A stretch of DNA of 64,000 bases from NCBI GenBank assembly GCA_023525975.1, contig CM042025.1:1565001-1629000 (forward strand), read 5' to 3'. Source of the stretch: Smallanthus sonchifolius (lineage: Eukaryota; Streptophyta; Magnoliopsida; Asterales; Asteraceae). The notes below the pieces were generated by a model. That model ran no database searches and was not told the origin of the DNA. It saw only the letters and a list, made by a program, of their open reading frames with translations. Of the stretch, positions 20,047 to 31,054 are shown in pieces. A program made the translations under genes and the position numbers. Each line of letters opens with the position of its first letter. The first letter of the stretch is position 1.

Positions 20047-21760
20047 AAGTGTCACATGTTAGCGTCCAACCATATTTTTGCTCTCTAATCGTTTTTTTCT
20101 GCATCATATTGTTTGTTAATTTCTTTCATCTCTAAAAATGTATGTTAAGACCGATTCAGAAAGCCCTTAATTTATCCTTTTATTGAAGTCTTTGACTCAA
20201 AGTTCGTTGTAGGAGTCCCATTAAGGGAGATTCTTTTTGAGAAATAATACGAATATCGGTGAAAGTTTCGCCCTGTCATATCTAATCTGGTGAAAAAATA
20301 ATTTTTTGGTTAATGTGTCTTCCAAACACCAAAGTCTTTGTTTAGGATTTAAATGTTTTTTAATCAACGTTGATTTTGATTAAAAGTTAGTCAATAATGT
20401 TTATTTTGTGCTTGTCTAAACTATGTCAATCGTACAAATAATTTGCATCATGATTGTAGCACTTGTCTCATCTGTTGATCTCAATCCACTGTTGATTGCC
20501 TGCAACTTCAATATATTATGAAGGGGAAGAAAACCCAAAGGTCTGCAGCATATATATTTGACCAGCTTCCAAGTGATGATAGGTACAATAATCACTAATT
20601 ATATTATAAATATTTGTTTATTATTGTTAAACACATGTGAGGAAAACAATGATTGACTAGCAACCTTTTGAATAATGTTTAAGCTTTAGGGTTTTTAGAG
20701 GTAAACTTATATTATTTAGTAACTTTTTAGAAATTATATCTTTGGTATTCATTCTACACTTATGAAGTAATATTTTTTCATTAACTAACGTTAAAAAAAT
20801 TATTAAGTCATTATTAAATGACCATTATATCCTTATTATTAAAAATTAAGAAAAAATCTTCAAACCTAATTCGCCCTGGTTTCTTCTCCAACACCGCTAA
20901 TGCCGCCCACTGCCTTTGTCCCCACGCCTCGTCTACATCAATGTAAGCAAGGCTGGCTTGTTAGAGTCTTGAAACACACTTACTCTCTCTACTACACATT
21001 CTCACGCTGGAGTCGGATCACGGGGATTCTCCCCTCCCTGTGACGAGGCTAACGGTGTACCGTAGATTGAGGTAAGAGTTTGATTTTGTTGTAGCAGCAA
21101 ATAGTGAGGACCAAACTTTTAATTTCTCAAAAGTTAGAATCATAGATAAAATATGTCCTACAAGGACCATCTATATAATTTACTCAAAATTTTATGTGTT
21201 AAAATGAAGTAGCTGCAAATATTATTTTTCCTCCACTTATTAGCTATGTTTGTAATAATTTTATTTCGATCAACTGTTTTTAACTTCCCCAACCGCATAT
21301 TGCAGATAGCAAATTTCTCAAAACAAAACCGAACCACATTGAAACTCGTTTTCGGTTAAGTTTGTGGTTTATTTGGACAAGTCAACATGTGTCATAAATG
21401 GTCAAATATAATCCATAGGAATATTGGTTTTTAACTTCCCCAACCGCATATTGCAGATAGCAATATTGGTTATTATTTCAAACTCACCCTTGTCTCATAA
21501 ATGGTCAAATATAATCCATAGGAAGTCAACAGCCTAGGGTTTCGGCCACGGGCCGAGACCGTGTTCTCCTGTTCATTCGATAATTAGTTTATTCATTCGA
21601 GATCAAAATAATAATCAAGATCGTTCACTGAGTAACTCGTTCTTTGGGCATATCCAAACCCTTAAATTTTATCAAACAAGATTTTCATGTTCACATGATG
21701 AGAAAGTATAGAGAATGTTGTTGACTTAAATCGAACACTTATTTAACCATTGTTTTGAAT
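20047..21760. repeat. Duplicated intergenic block, copy 2
   Basis: 20050-20700 matches 15215-15945. An extra segment of about 580 bp (20700-21280) interrupts the match, which resumes at TTTTTAACTTCCCCAACCGC. 21283-21500 holds a local tandem duplication (AATGGTCAAATATAATCCAT twice). 21535-21700 matches 28480-28650 (GAGTAACTCGTTCTTTGGGC). No coding sequence recognised. Confidence 0.65.
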
Positions 21761-23480
21761 TTTATAAATTAAAATATGCTAAATATGATTAGGAAATCTA
21801 TATTATTATAGAAATAAACCCAACCTTTTATGTTAAAATAATTTTGAAGGTTTTTATGTATTTATAAAAAAAACGTATTTATATACAGTCCAGATGATCT
21901 TCAGCCCCGTTTTCATTTTAGTTAATTCTTTAGCTTGATCTTCTTCTTTTTTTTTTACCTTTGAAATTAAAAGTCATAAAACAATAGTTTAAATCGACTC
22001 ATTTATAAGGGATTGGTAAGACACCAAACTATAAGTTAGGACAAGTGTCGGTTAAGATACGCGACTCTAGAACGTAACCAGATGCGAAACGAAAACACGG
22101 TTCGACTAGAAACATCCCAAAACTTCAAATAAGCATATCTCAGGCTAAGAAAATGCGTTACGTAAACCATAATACATGAAACACGGGTACCTCGACAAGA
22201 AGAATTTGAAAAAGGATGTTATAATGGACTGTCACCGGGTGTAACGATCCGTCACGCCACAATTTCAAAGAAAACATCGGAAATCGCCACGTGGAACATT
22301 GACTCACCCAACCTATGGCGGTGACGGACCGTCACCGCCCATGACGGTCTGTCACAGACCCAGAATCAGCTTATAGATAGAGCATTAAGTGTTTTCATTT
22401 AGTATTCAATCCCACTTCTTCAGGAACGCTCTATTGTGAGACTCCCGAGCTTGAAATACCACTTTGTGTGTTACAAGCAAGTCTTTTTAGGAGCAAGGGG
22501 CGAGGAAACTCTACATCAATGTGTCGTAGATAGTCATTCGGTAAGTCCTCTCCCTTAGTTAGGATCGGTAGCCCCAAGGGTTGGCACGGGCATAAGGGAA
22601 ATGCCCAAAAAGTGCCAACTAGTAAGGACTATACCCGGAGGGTTGGCATGGGCATGAGGAAATGCCAGAACAATGCCAAACAAAGATAGGTATTGGGAAA
22701 GGGATGAAGAGGAATCCCTTAGGGGGTTATACTATCTAAGATATAGATTAAATAGTATTATCTTGTCCATAGGATAACACCAGTTAGCAGATAACGTGAG
22801 AGTAGATTGTAACTGATCAAGGTGAGTTTATTTGACGAGGCATCCCTTAGGGGGATTATCATCTGTTTCAGTTATAGGATAGATGGTTGTGACATTGCAT
22901 AATATGCTTGTTATCTAGCTTTGATATGATATTCAAGATGGTTGTTTAAAACTAGATTTGGAGAGGATATCGGTTCCGTCTTGTTTTGGGCACACATCTT
23001 AGGTGCTCGGTAAGTGCAGGTTATCAGACGATGGCTTGTAGGTTTGGCATTACAGGTCAAGCATTTGGAGCAAGAAGGCTTGTTTGTTTGATTATTTTAA
23101 GACACTAGTTGTTTAATGTAATAATCTTTTGTAAGAGTTTATAAACAGTTATTTTATCAATAAGAAAGACCTTGTTGTTCTAGCTTCTACTATGTGCTTC
23201 TGTATCATTCAGCATGACTAACCAATGCCTGGGACTGGGGTGTGAGAGGAACCGAATATGCGGATGCGGATCTAGAAATTGGGGCCAATCATCAGGCTCG
23301 GTATTGGGTCGAGCATAAGAATGAGAACATCTACGCTACATAATCTGTATACGATTAAGCATCGTAAACCGGAAAATGATTATTCAAAATTTTCCAAAAA
23401 CAAAAAGGTCAATGGCCCCTAGCTATACGGGTCGTATGGTAGCCGTCTCTTGTCGGTTCAAAATAAATTGATAGGGGTCA
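21761..23480 (+). repeat. Probable LTR-type repeat, unassigned
   Basis: Palindromic motifs (GTGACGGACCGTCAC at 22321-22335 and ATGACGGTCTGTCAC nearby) lie upstream of a TTATAGATAG TATA-like box (near 22371). Downstream are leader-like sequence, a GGTAAGTCC donor-like site and two similar segments (GGGTTGGCACGGGCATAAGG and GGGTTGGCATGGGCATGAGG). CAATAAGA lies near 23158. This is the layout of an LTR, but I could not place its ends. ATACGGGTCGTATGG occurs near 23437, and the sequence resumes after the solo LTR at 25558. Confidence 0.4.
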
Positions 23481-23870
23481 TGTAATGCCCCTTTCCCGGG
23501 TGACCTCACTTGTTGGATTTACTCATAAATATAGCCATAAATACTGAACTTAAATTTAAAACATTCATCATTCAATTACATTACATAACAGCGGAAGTCT
23601 TAACAATTAAAAACACAACATTGTCTTAACAAACAAAAGTGGGATGTCAGTCTTGTGCCGGGTAACCTTCACGCCATCGCACGACCTTTTCTTCCTTTAC
23701 CTGAAATGTATACTAAAAGTCAGCTAACGCTGGTGAGTTCTAGTTTAATGCGATTTGATATAAACATTCTTTTCTTTACTTTATAAGTATGCATTACTGT
23801 ATAGTCATTCATATAAATACGTATTCAGAACTTTTGTCTTTCTTTCATCTTTCTTTTCTGTATCTTTGTG

Positions 23871-23875
<5 letters not shown>

Positions 23876-23913
<38 letters not shown>
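23876..23913. repeat. (AT)n microsatellite
   Basis: About 19 dinucleotide units inside the solo LTR. Long isoleucine/tyrosine-rich open frames over it are artefacts. Confidence 0.95.
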
Positions 23914-23916
<3 letters not shown>

Positions 23917-24828
23917 TTCACCCTTTTCTTTCTTTTCTTTACTTTCATGGGTCATACTATATAAGGGTGATCAACCCGTCATTTTTGCTTACGAATGTCA
24001 CAAAGACAATCGCCGTGGTCCATCGTCATGGCCCACCTATACTTACAACCGTCCGGCAACGAGTGCCGTCCGTCATTTTATTCTTACAACCGTCCGGCAA
24101 CCTTTGTCCGTCCGTCATGACTTACAACCGTCCTACCGTCGTAGGCCGTAATTCGCCCGTCTACCCGAAGGTATCCGTTTCCCATGCGACTATTATTTAT
24201 ACAACCGTTCTACTATAACATGCCAATTGCTTCGACCGTCCATTAATGGCATTCGTACGTCCTAGCTGATGAAGGAACACACTTGTCCCGGTTGTAAAAT
24301 AATCACATGGTCGTCCGTCTACCGAAGTAGCCGTTATCATCGAAGCGTCCATAACATTTTCTGTACTTGGCAAGCAATATATACATGGATATAAAGCAAG
24401 ATTTCATTCTCACATGTTATGCCATTCATTCATTTCATTCTTTGCAAGCAATATATACATGGATATAAAGCAGGATTTCATTCTTTCATATTGTGTTATA
24501 CTTTCATTCATTCTTTATAATCATGCTTTTCATTCTTTATTCAAAATTTCTCTTTCATGTATAGGTATATATATATATATACTTGTATAACACATATGAT
24601 CACATTGACATTCATAACATTTATTCACTTACTGTATACATCTCAGCCCCAAAACATTTGAAAACATTTGCACATAACATAGAAGGGGCACATAGAACTC
24701 ACCTGATGAGTAGTTTCTGTAATACACTAAGCTGGTTACTGGGCTTCACTAATGTCACTCACGATCTGTATAATAAAGTCATACACATAAGATGGTGCTC
24801 CTAGATGACACTAGACATTACTATGCTT

Positions 24829-25048
24829 GAACATAGTAGTTTCGATTGATTAGCTTATATCGAAACTTGGTAGTTTCGATAGGTAGTTTCGATAAGTAAC
24901 TTATGTATTATCTTAGCTTCGGATCGGGGGCTCATATCGAAACTATGGTAGTTTCGATTGGGCCTGCATATATCGAAACTGGGTAGTTTCGATAGGTCTG
25001 CACTCGATGGGTCTGCACATATCGAAACTAAGTAGTTTCGATGGGTCT
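24829..25048 (-). repeat. Palindrome array ATCGAAACT / AGTTTCGAT
   Basis: Five or more pairs of ATCGAAACT and AGTTTCGAT separated by 4-6 bases, alternating with GGGTCTGCA phrases, within the solo LTR. Each pair can form a hairpin. The related LTRs have unrelated motifs at this place. Confidence 0.85.
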
Positions 25049-25717
25049 GCACTTATCGCCTTCCCCAAAAATCCGAATGTTCTGCATGCGAATCTGATCA
25101 TGTCGATATCTAGATTTTCTTTGATCAAAACGTTCGTTTTTCATTCTAGATGCTATACCTAAGTTCACTTTCAAGTTTCATCCGCAAAAATCGTTATCTT
25201 TTAGCCAAAACCCGAAAACTCCCAAAACGAACAAAAACTCATAATGTGATCGAATCGTTACCTGGATTGGATTTCTGATTCAGAGGATATGATCACGAGA
25301 ACAGCAGCAACGTTCTCCTGAATTCCCGAGTTGATCCGTCACTTTCTCTCTCTAGACCCGAGCTCTCCTTTCTCTCTCTAAAAGCTGCGTGAGTTGGGGA
25401 AATGAGCAGGGAAGAGGGCTGCCTTGCCTCTTATGTGCATGGGCTTCCCTCGGCCCATTGAAGCCGGGCCCAGGCCTGCTCCCTTTTTGTTTAAATATTC
25501 CAACTAAATCACCGGTCTCACTATATTTATTCGTTTTATTATTTTTGGGATGTTACAGGTCATATCTTTCTATACGTGTTTGGTAAATGAGTTCCCAATT
25601 CGCTCCAGCAGGAGTTTTGAAACACCTCGAATTGTAACTTGGCATGGGCATCGGATAATCCCCCTCTAAACAAACTCTAATAAAATGGTTTTCATCCAAA
25701 TAAGTAATTGTAAGAAA

Positions 25718-26511
25718 TCAATGAGTCATGCAATCTTCTGGAGATAACCATTGAAGGAAAAATTTGGTAGTATTGGATTCAGCTATATAGTGTACAACCA
25801 CATCAAACCTGTTAGCAATCAGGTCTCCCGCATGCGGCATCACCATCCAATAATCACGTGAAACCATACCCATATCGTTCCAGTCTAACGTTTTACGTAT
25901 AACAATGTAATCGAAAAACATAAACATGTATCTGTCTGTGTGTTCATCCATTTCCGCCATAAGTTCAGTCCGGATATAGCGCCGACGATTTCCATCCATC
26001 CCCAATCCAACAGTTGCAGCCCGGAAACCACAATTACCATCCGCTAATACACCATTTGTACCCGAGACGTACGGGTGGAATATTTTTGGAATCCATTTAC
26101 TAAAACGAAAATAGTTGTTCTTTTCTTCATCTCCCTTGATAAATGAGCACCCGGTAGACTGTTGTGATAACTCCATGAAATCATTGCCTTTCGCTTAGTA
26201 GACATTGACCGGGCGCATTTCAATGAGGGGTTCTTAGACATCGCAGTTGAACTATTAAGGTCCTGGACGTCTTGTTGTTGGTTCACGTATGAACTATGCC
26301 TAGCAGGGTCTGGGATGTCTCCTTGTTGCTTTTCCTTTCTTTGACGCCCACGAGTATGCGTTTGCACTTTAGGCGCCTTTCTGTCTAATTTACCAGGATT
26401 TATTACCGATTTAATCATGGACATCAAAGATCTTTTTATCGACTCCGGTTGGACGAGTAAATGTTTAGTCACGGCATCCATTTCTTTATGGACATTGTTT
26501 TTTTCATTCAT
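25718..26511 (-). pseudogene. Mutator/FAR1-type transposase relic with OTU-like domain
   Basis: Two overlapping minus-strand frames. The upstream one (26511 to about 26160) has a basic linker (HTRGRQRKEKQQGD) and a low-complexity region. The downstream one (about 26176-25718) has an OTU cysteine-protease signature with VLADGNCGFRAATVGLG, followed by a WMVMPHAGDLIANRFDVVVH segment. Plant Mutator-like and FAR1-related proteins with C-terminal OTU domains show this order. A frameshift separates the parts near 26160, the transposase core is missing, and the frame ends before the expected catalytic His. No TIRs identified. Confidence 0.65.
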
Positions 26512-26519
26512 ATCTATAA

Positions 26520-26993
26520 AATAAGGTGAATAATCAAGCTTTGTCCAGAAGACATCTACAACATCCAGTGGAATTCTTGACCCTAGATTGAAATAGTCAA
26601 CATTGCAAACGCTTAAATAAGGGAAAAATCATCACTAAATAAAGTGGGCTAGCCCCATATTAATGGATGTTTTAATTAAATGGAATACACTAAAATAATT
26701 ATCGTTAAATATATTGAGCTTAAAACTTGTATGTTTTATGTTATGATGGATATGAAACAAGAAACAAGAAACACTTATAATACTAGTAACTTCCATATTT
26801 TAGTAATTCAAAAGCAAAATGCTACAACATAAAATATTAATTTTATTGATAGTACTTTTTTAACAACAAATATGTCATACTTTTACTATTAAATTATAAC
26901 AAATAATTAATCTATTGATAATACTAATAGATTAAATTTTTATTCAGAAGAAAAACTTTACTCAAATATAAACAAATGACTGGTTACCCATTT
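26520..26993. other. AT-rich intergenic stretch
   Basis: Nothing recognised apart from its right edge, ATTGGTAC, the left target duplication of the next element. Confidence 0.5.
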
Positions 26994-27001
26994 ATTGGTA
27001 C

Positions 27002-27510
27002 CAATGTTTCAGAACCGGACCGGATAACGAACCGGACGTCTTAGAGGTTCACTGGTCGGACCGGTCGGACCGGATTCAAGAACCGGATGACGCAATAAAT
27101 AATATAAATATTTATAAAAATATATAGAAAAATATAAAAATTCCAAATAATACATATACAACCATTTAAACAATTTTGAGTCAAGGACGAGGGTTGTAGG
27201 TCTGTATGAATTTTAATTTTTTTGAATCTTCAAATTAATTTTGATTAGGGTTTTGAAGGACTTGTGGCAGCGTATAAGTTAAAAGGAAAGAGCCAAATTG
27301 AGTTAAAATTGTAAATAGAAGTAAGTAGGAGGACTATAGGATAAAAAATATAAAAAAATAGTAAAATATATATATTTTTTTTTTAAATTAAACTACCCGG
27401 TTCGCGGTTCGACCGCCGGTTCAACCAGCAAATGGTCTCAGAACATGTAACCGGACCGGTGGAGGTCCCGGTTCCTGGTCCGACCAGCCGGTCCGATTTT
27501 CAAAACATTG
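27002..27510. mobile_element. hAT-type MITE with 8-bp target duplication
   Basis: Ends CAATGTTT.../...AAAACATTG are inverted, with CCGGACCGG-rich subterminal repeats on both sides. ATTGGTAC repeats at 26994-27001 and 27511-27518. An 8-bp duplication and short TIRs indicate the hAT superfamily. At 509 bp with no transposase it is non-autonomous. Confidence 0.82.
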
Positions 27511-27727
27511 ATTGGTACCCATTTATACATACCAACTTTATTAAATGTTTGGTCAACTTGTCACTCAAAGCTAATGTTAAGGAATTTAAATATTTGTGGT
27601 CATATTTATTTTAATAATTTAATAAAACAGTTGGTCAATAATGTTTTATTTTTGTAATTTTCCTTCCAATCTCGTTGGAATGGCTGTGAAAACATATAAC
27701 TACGCCAATAGTATTATTCAACATAAT

Positions 27728-27842
27728 TTTTTTGAACGGCAAACTTTTTATTTATTTTTGTCTTGGGCAAGGTTTGAACCCATAACCTTTTTAGTTGTGA
27801 GACTCCTTTTTTACCACTAGACCCCAACCCCCACCCATTATG
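27728..27842 (-). mobile_element. tRNA-derived SINE (short)
   Basis: On the minus strand: A-box-like TCTAGTGGTAAAAAAGGAG, B-box-like GGGTTCAAACC, and an A-rich end after GCCGTTC. Direct repeats CAACATAAT lie at 27719-27727 and 27843-27851. Confidence 0.7.
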
Positions 27843-27879
27843 CAACATAATAAACGTCGTATAGAGAATTAAGGACCGC

Positions 27880-28750
27880 AGACTATATTGAAGCACATGT
27901 TCTCATTGTTAATTTCAACCCGGTGTTTCTTGTGTGCAACTTGTAATAGTAAACTCAAAAGGAAACCCATAGGGTTTTGGTTTTTAGCATATTGACCACC
28001 TTCCAAAGTGATGATAGGTACATAATTAGTAATTTTATTATAAATCTTTGTTTATTGTTAAACACATGTGAGAAAAATAATGATTGACTTGCAAACTTTT
28101 GATAATGTTTAAGCATAATATGATTTCTAGACGAAAGGTTGTCTAAATATGGTCTCCAATCTACATTTATGAGTAACACATTCAGTCTTTTAAATAATGT
28201 TAAAAAAACTAATGAAAAAAGGTAAAACCCCAACCCTAGCCTCGTCCCCCTTTTCTTCTTTGTCTTCTCCGACCCCCCTATCTGATCGCCACCGCCAACT
28301 GCCAATCTCGTCACCCCTGCCTATATCCCTACAATAGTAAGAGCTGTGAAAGGAGCAAGAGTAACCCTACCTTCAAACACACTTGCCCATATTCCTCACG
28401 TAATGGTCTCCACATCTCTACAATACATATATAGATACCGTCTCTATATCCCATTCCTCGTGAGTGTTGTCAACATATTTTGCCTTGGGTTTTAGGCTAT
28501 GGGGGCCAAGACCTTATTCTCCTTTTCTTTTGGTTTTTAGATCGTTCTTCGAGATCATAACAATAATCAATATCATCCATTGAGTAACTCGTTCTTTGGG
28601 CACCCCGAAACCCTTAAAATTGTACATCAAGATTTTCATTTCATTATACTATTTGTTATAGAAAATTGACACTCATAGCTTTAAGAAATATTTGAATGAA
28701 GAGAAAGTAGGAGAATTTTGTGGAGCTAAGTCATGTCTATCGATTTATCT
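27880..28750. repeat. Duplicated intergenic block, copy 3
   Basis: 27990-28130 matches 15815-15940 and 20565-20695 (AGTGATGATAGGTA.., TTAAACACATGTGA). 28480-28650 matches 21535-21700. It contains C/T-rich sequence (28230-28310) similar to 20870-20940. No gene seen. Confidence 0.65.
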
Positions 28751-28769
28751 GTTTTTAGTAAATGCCAAT

Positions 28770-29164
28770 TGAAGAAACATAGATCGGAGCGCTGGGCCTC
28801 GGGTGTATGTTCCCATAATTTAGAGAAAGACGGTCCATCTCGTTCATCCCACATCTCGCTTCTTTATTCTCCGGTCGTCGGGTTATCTGCAACCACAAGT
28901 GAAATCTACGTTAGAGGGCCCGAGGGTTTAGCCCCAAGGGCACTCCGACGCTCAAGTCAGTTTTCAATCCACCTTTGATATTTGTATGCATATATATCAT
29001 AGTATGGAGAGAGAGAGAGAAGTTGAGAACCTCTTGGTGGTGGCTCCTCCTATTTATACTAGGAGGAAAGTTAACCCTAGTGGGCTTTTATCCTTGGGCC
29101 TGATGAGGAGTGAGCTTTTTAAGCTCCTTTGGACCCAACCTCCACACCAATGTTTGTTGTAACA
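28770..29164 (-). repeat. 3' LTR (left copy)
   Basis: Matches 30105-30509 over its whole length. A GA-microsatellite (near 29008-29020) follows the TATA-like box in sense orientation. Confidence 0.75.
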
Positions 29165-29179
29165 TTGAAAGTCAGTGGA

Positions 29180-29830
29180 ACCAGGAGGGTGCGAAGCACC
29201 CAACGCGCCCGCGCCCGGGCTTGGGCACGTGCTCAGGACATGGGCGATGTGGCGTTTTCATGTCGCACTTTGCACTTCGCATTGCCGCTAGCCGCTTGAG
29301 AGCCGTCTAAGTATTTTTGCCCGCTTGGACCTGATCCGAGTTGCGTGGTGCGATATCCACTCAAGTGGTATGCGCTGGGCGGTCCACAATTAGTATGTAG
29401 CATAGAATAGCGAAACTTGGTGCGATGTTCGCGCAAGCGGGCTCGTGCTACTGAAGCAAGTGGGTGGCGCGCGCAGGGTAGCGCTGTTCGCGCAAGAGGC
29501 GTGCGTGGTGTATTGCCAACTGGCGCGCAGAAGGTAGGTGGCGGAGCACGTCCGTGGATTAGGTGGCGCGCGAACGAGGCGCGAATGAAGCGGATCTATA
29601 GTGAGGGGTCGCAGATGCATGTGGACTCGCGGAACTGAAACAGGTAGGGGGCGCACGGATTGCGGAGCTGGTCCACGGGTTACGTGAAGTGTGGCCACGT
29701 GCGAGTTAGCGCTGTTCGCGCGATGGTTGTGAGTGGTGGAACTGGTACGCGGAGTAACGCCTGCGTCTGTGACTGCGTGTACGCGACATGTGTCTGGGGT
29801 GGCACGGATTAGCATGCACGGGTTGCGGGG
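29180..29830 (-). other. GC-rich interior with GCGCTGTTCGCGC repeats
   Basis: Strikingly GC-rich against its surroundings. Variants of GCGCTGTTCGCGCAAG occur near 29430, 29480 and 29707, with GGCGCGC motifs between. An open frame of 215 codons (30037-29390) runs in the element's sense direction, rich in Arg, Pro, Ser and Thr, but I see no domain. High GC removes stops, so the frame may be chance. Confidence 0.5.
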
Positions 29831-30084
29831 CTTGGCCGACGCCACCCAAACAGATCTAAAAGTAAAATAGGATAAAGCGTACCTGGTTCGCGGGATCTGT
29901 GGGTAGTAGTAACGTACCTCGTCTTCCAAAAAACCACGAAATAGCTTGTAATACCCGCATCTGAGGGTTTTCCATGTGGAAACCGTGTATGCAGGCTCGA
30001 GTAGTACAGATCTCGCGTTGAACTTCTCAACGAGCACAGATCTGAAATCTGGAGTGAAAAAAAAATGAGATTTGGTTGTTGTTG

Positions 30085-30104
30085 TGTCCTAAAGATGGTG
30101 CCAA
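30085..30104 (-). promoter_or_regulatory. Primer-site-like sequence
   Basis: Directly follows the 5' LTR on the minus strand. It resembles the TGGCGCC-type primer sites of plant Gypsy lineages with two or three changes. Confidence 0.45.
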
Positions 30105-30509
30105 TGAAGAAACATAGATCGGTGCGCTGGGCCTCGGGTGTATGTTCCCATAATTTAGAGAAAGACAACCAATCTCTTTCATCCCACATCTCGGTTCTTT
30201 CTTCTCCGATCGTCGGGTTATCTACAACCATAGATGAAATCTGCGTTATAGGGCCCGGGGGTTTAGCCCCGAGGGCCCTCCGACGCTCAAATCAATTTTC
30301 GATCCACATTTGATATTTGAATGCATATATCTCATAGTATGTAGGGAGAGAGAGAGAGAGAGAGAAGTTAAGAACCTATTGGTGGTGGTTCCTCTTATTT
30401 GTTGGAGGAGAAAAGTTAACCCTAGTGGGCTTTTATCCATGGCCCCGATGAGGAGGGGGCTTTTTGGGCTCCTTTGGACCCAACCTCCACACCAATGTTT
30501 GTTGTAACC
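30105..30509 (-). repeat. 5' LTR (right copy)
   Basis: Copy of 28770-29164; carries a longer GA-repeat (30342-30364). First base of TGTTACAAC changed to G. Confidence 0.75.
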
Positions 30510-30784
30510 TTGAAACTTTCTAAGAGAAGAAATGTAACAAAATGAGTTTTTTTTTTCAAAAATGGATCAAATGATGGAGTTCAACCTTGACAAGTGGCAC
30601 AGTCTCTTATCGTAAGACGGTAAACCCATGCCAGCTAAGTCCAGAATCAAAATCAGCATCGAATGGGTGCTTTGAAGAAAAATCAGATGCGATGATTGTG
30701 TTGGAAAATTTGTGAAAATGAGCTTTCATTTATTTGTTTTTATAATTTAAAAATATTATATTTATATATATTTTTTATTTTTTA

Positions 30785-30930
30785 ATTGTTTCGGATATCC
30801 ATTTCACTATCCGAATCCGCACCCAAAATTTCGGATATCCGAATTTCGTATACGGATTCGGATAGTGAAATCCAATATCCGAAAATTTCGGATATCCGAA
30901 TTTTCGAGTATCCGATTTTAAACACCCCTA
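30785..30930. repeat. TTCGGATATCCGAA palindrome cluster, hAT-MITE-like end
   Basis: TTTCGGATATCC[GA] occurs near 30790, 30830 and 30886, with related ATTCGGATAGTGAAAT phrases. The right edge AAACACCCCTA resembles (inverted) the AGGGGTGT ends of hAT-type MITEs. The left end is not identifiable. Confidence 0.45.
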
Positions 30931-31054
30931 ACCTCATGTTTACATGGCTGAGGTGCTTGCTAATTGGACTTGATATATTATACCTCCTGTGGATATAACA
31001 TATAACCCCTAATAGTCCAAGTGCTAAGCATCTCAGCCACCTCAACATGAGGTT
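30930..31054. repeat. Fold-back inverted repeat, arms about 43 bp
   Basis: 30930-30972 and 31011-31054 are inverted copies (AACCTCATGTT, GGCTGAG.TGCTT, TTGGACT) around a 38-bp loop. It starts where the palindrome cluster ends. Possibly a small MITE. Confidence 0.6.

Larger units (their letters stand above)
23481..25557 (-). mobile_element. Solo Gypsy LTR with TSD GGTCA
   Basis: A 2077-bp LTR in minus orientation, starting TGTAACATCCC (25557) and ending GGGCATTACA (23481). GGTCA repeats at 23476-23480 and 25558-25562. No internal region is present: the product of LTR-LTR recombination. It carries a leader-like pyrimidine/GAGAGA stretch, CCAG|GTAACGATT, a palindrome array (24829-25048), CAG|GTGAGTTCT on the minus strand and GGTGAGTTCT on the plus strand. 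Confidence 0.88.
28770..30509 (-). mobile_element. Small LTR retroelement, minus strand, GC-rich interior
   Basis: Direct repeats 28770-29164 and 30105-30509 are LTRs, read on the minus strand as TGTTACAACAAACATTGG... to ...TTTCTTCA. Each has a TATA-like box, TATAAATAGGAGG in the left copy. They share TTGAGCGTCGGAG.GCCC, a phrase I associate with plant Gypsy LTRs. A primer-site-like TTGGCACCATCTTTAGGACA follows the 5' LTR. No gag/pol. Similarity runs a few bases beyond both outer LTR edges, and no target duplication is visible, so the ends may come from recombination between copies. Confidence 0.65.

Noticed and set aside
23789..24218. Overlapping frames with IYIYIY runs
   Set aside because: Caused by the (AT)n microsatellite and LTR sequence.
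24855..25128. Frames with repeated ETTYRN / ADPSKL units
   Set aside because: Translations of the ATCGAAACT palindrome array.
28733..28978. Paired frames at 28733-28978 and 30065-30313 as a duplicated gene
   Set aside because: They are the antisense of the two LTRs of one element, which also carry its TATA-like box.
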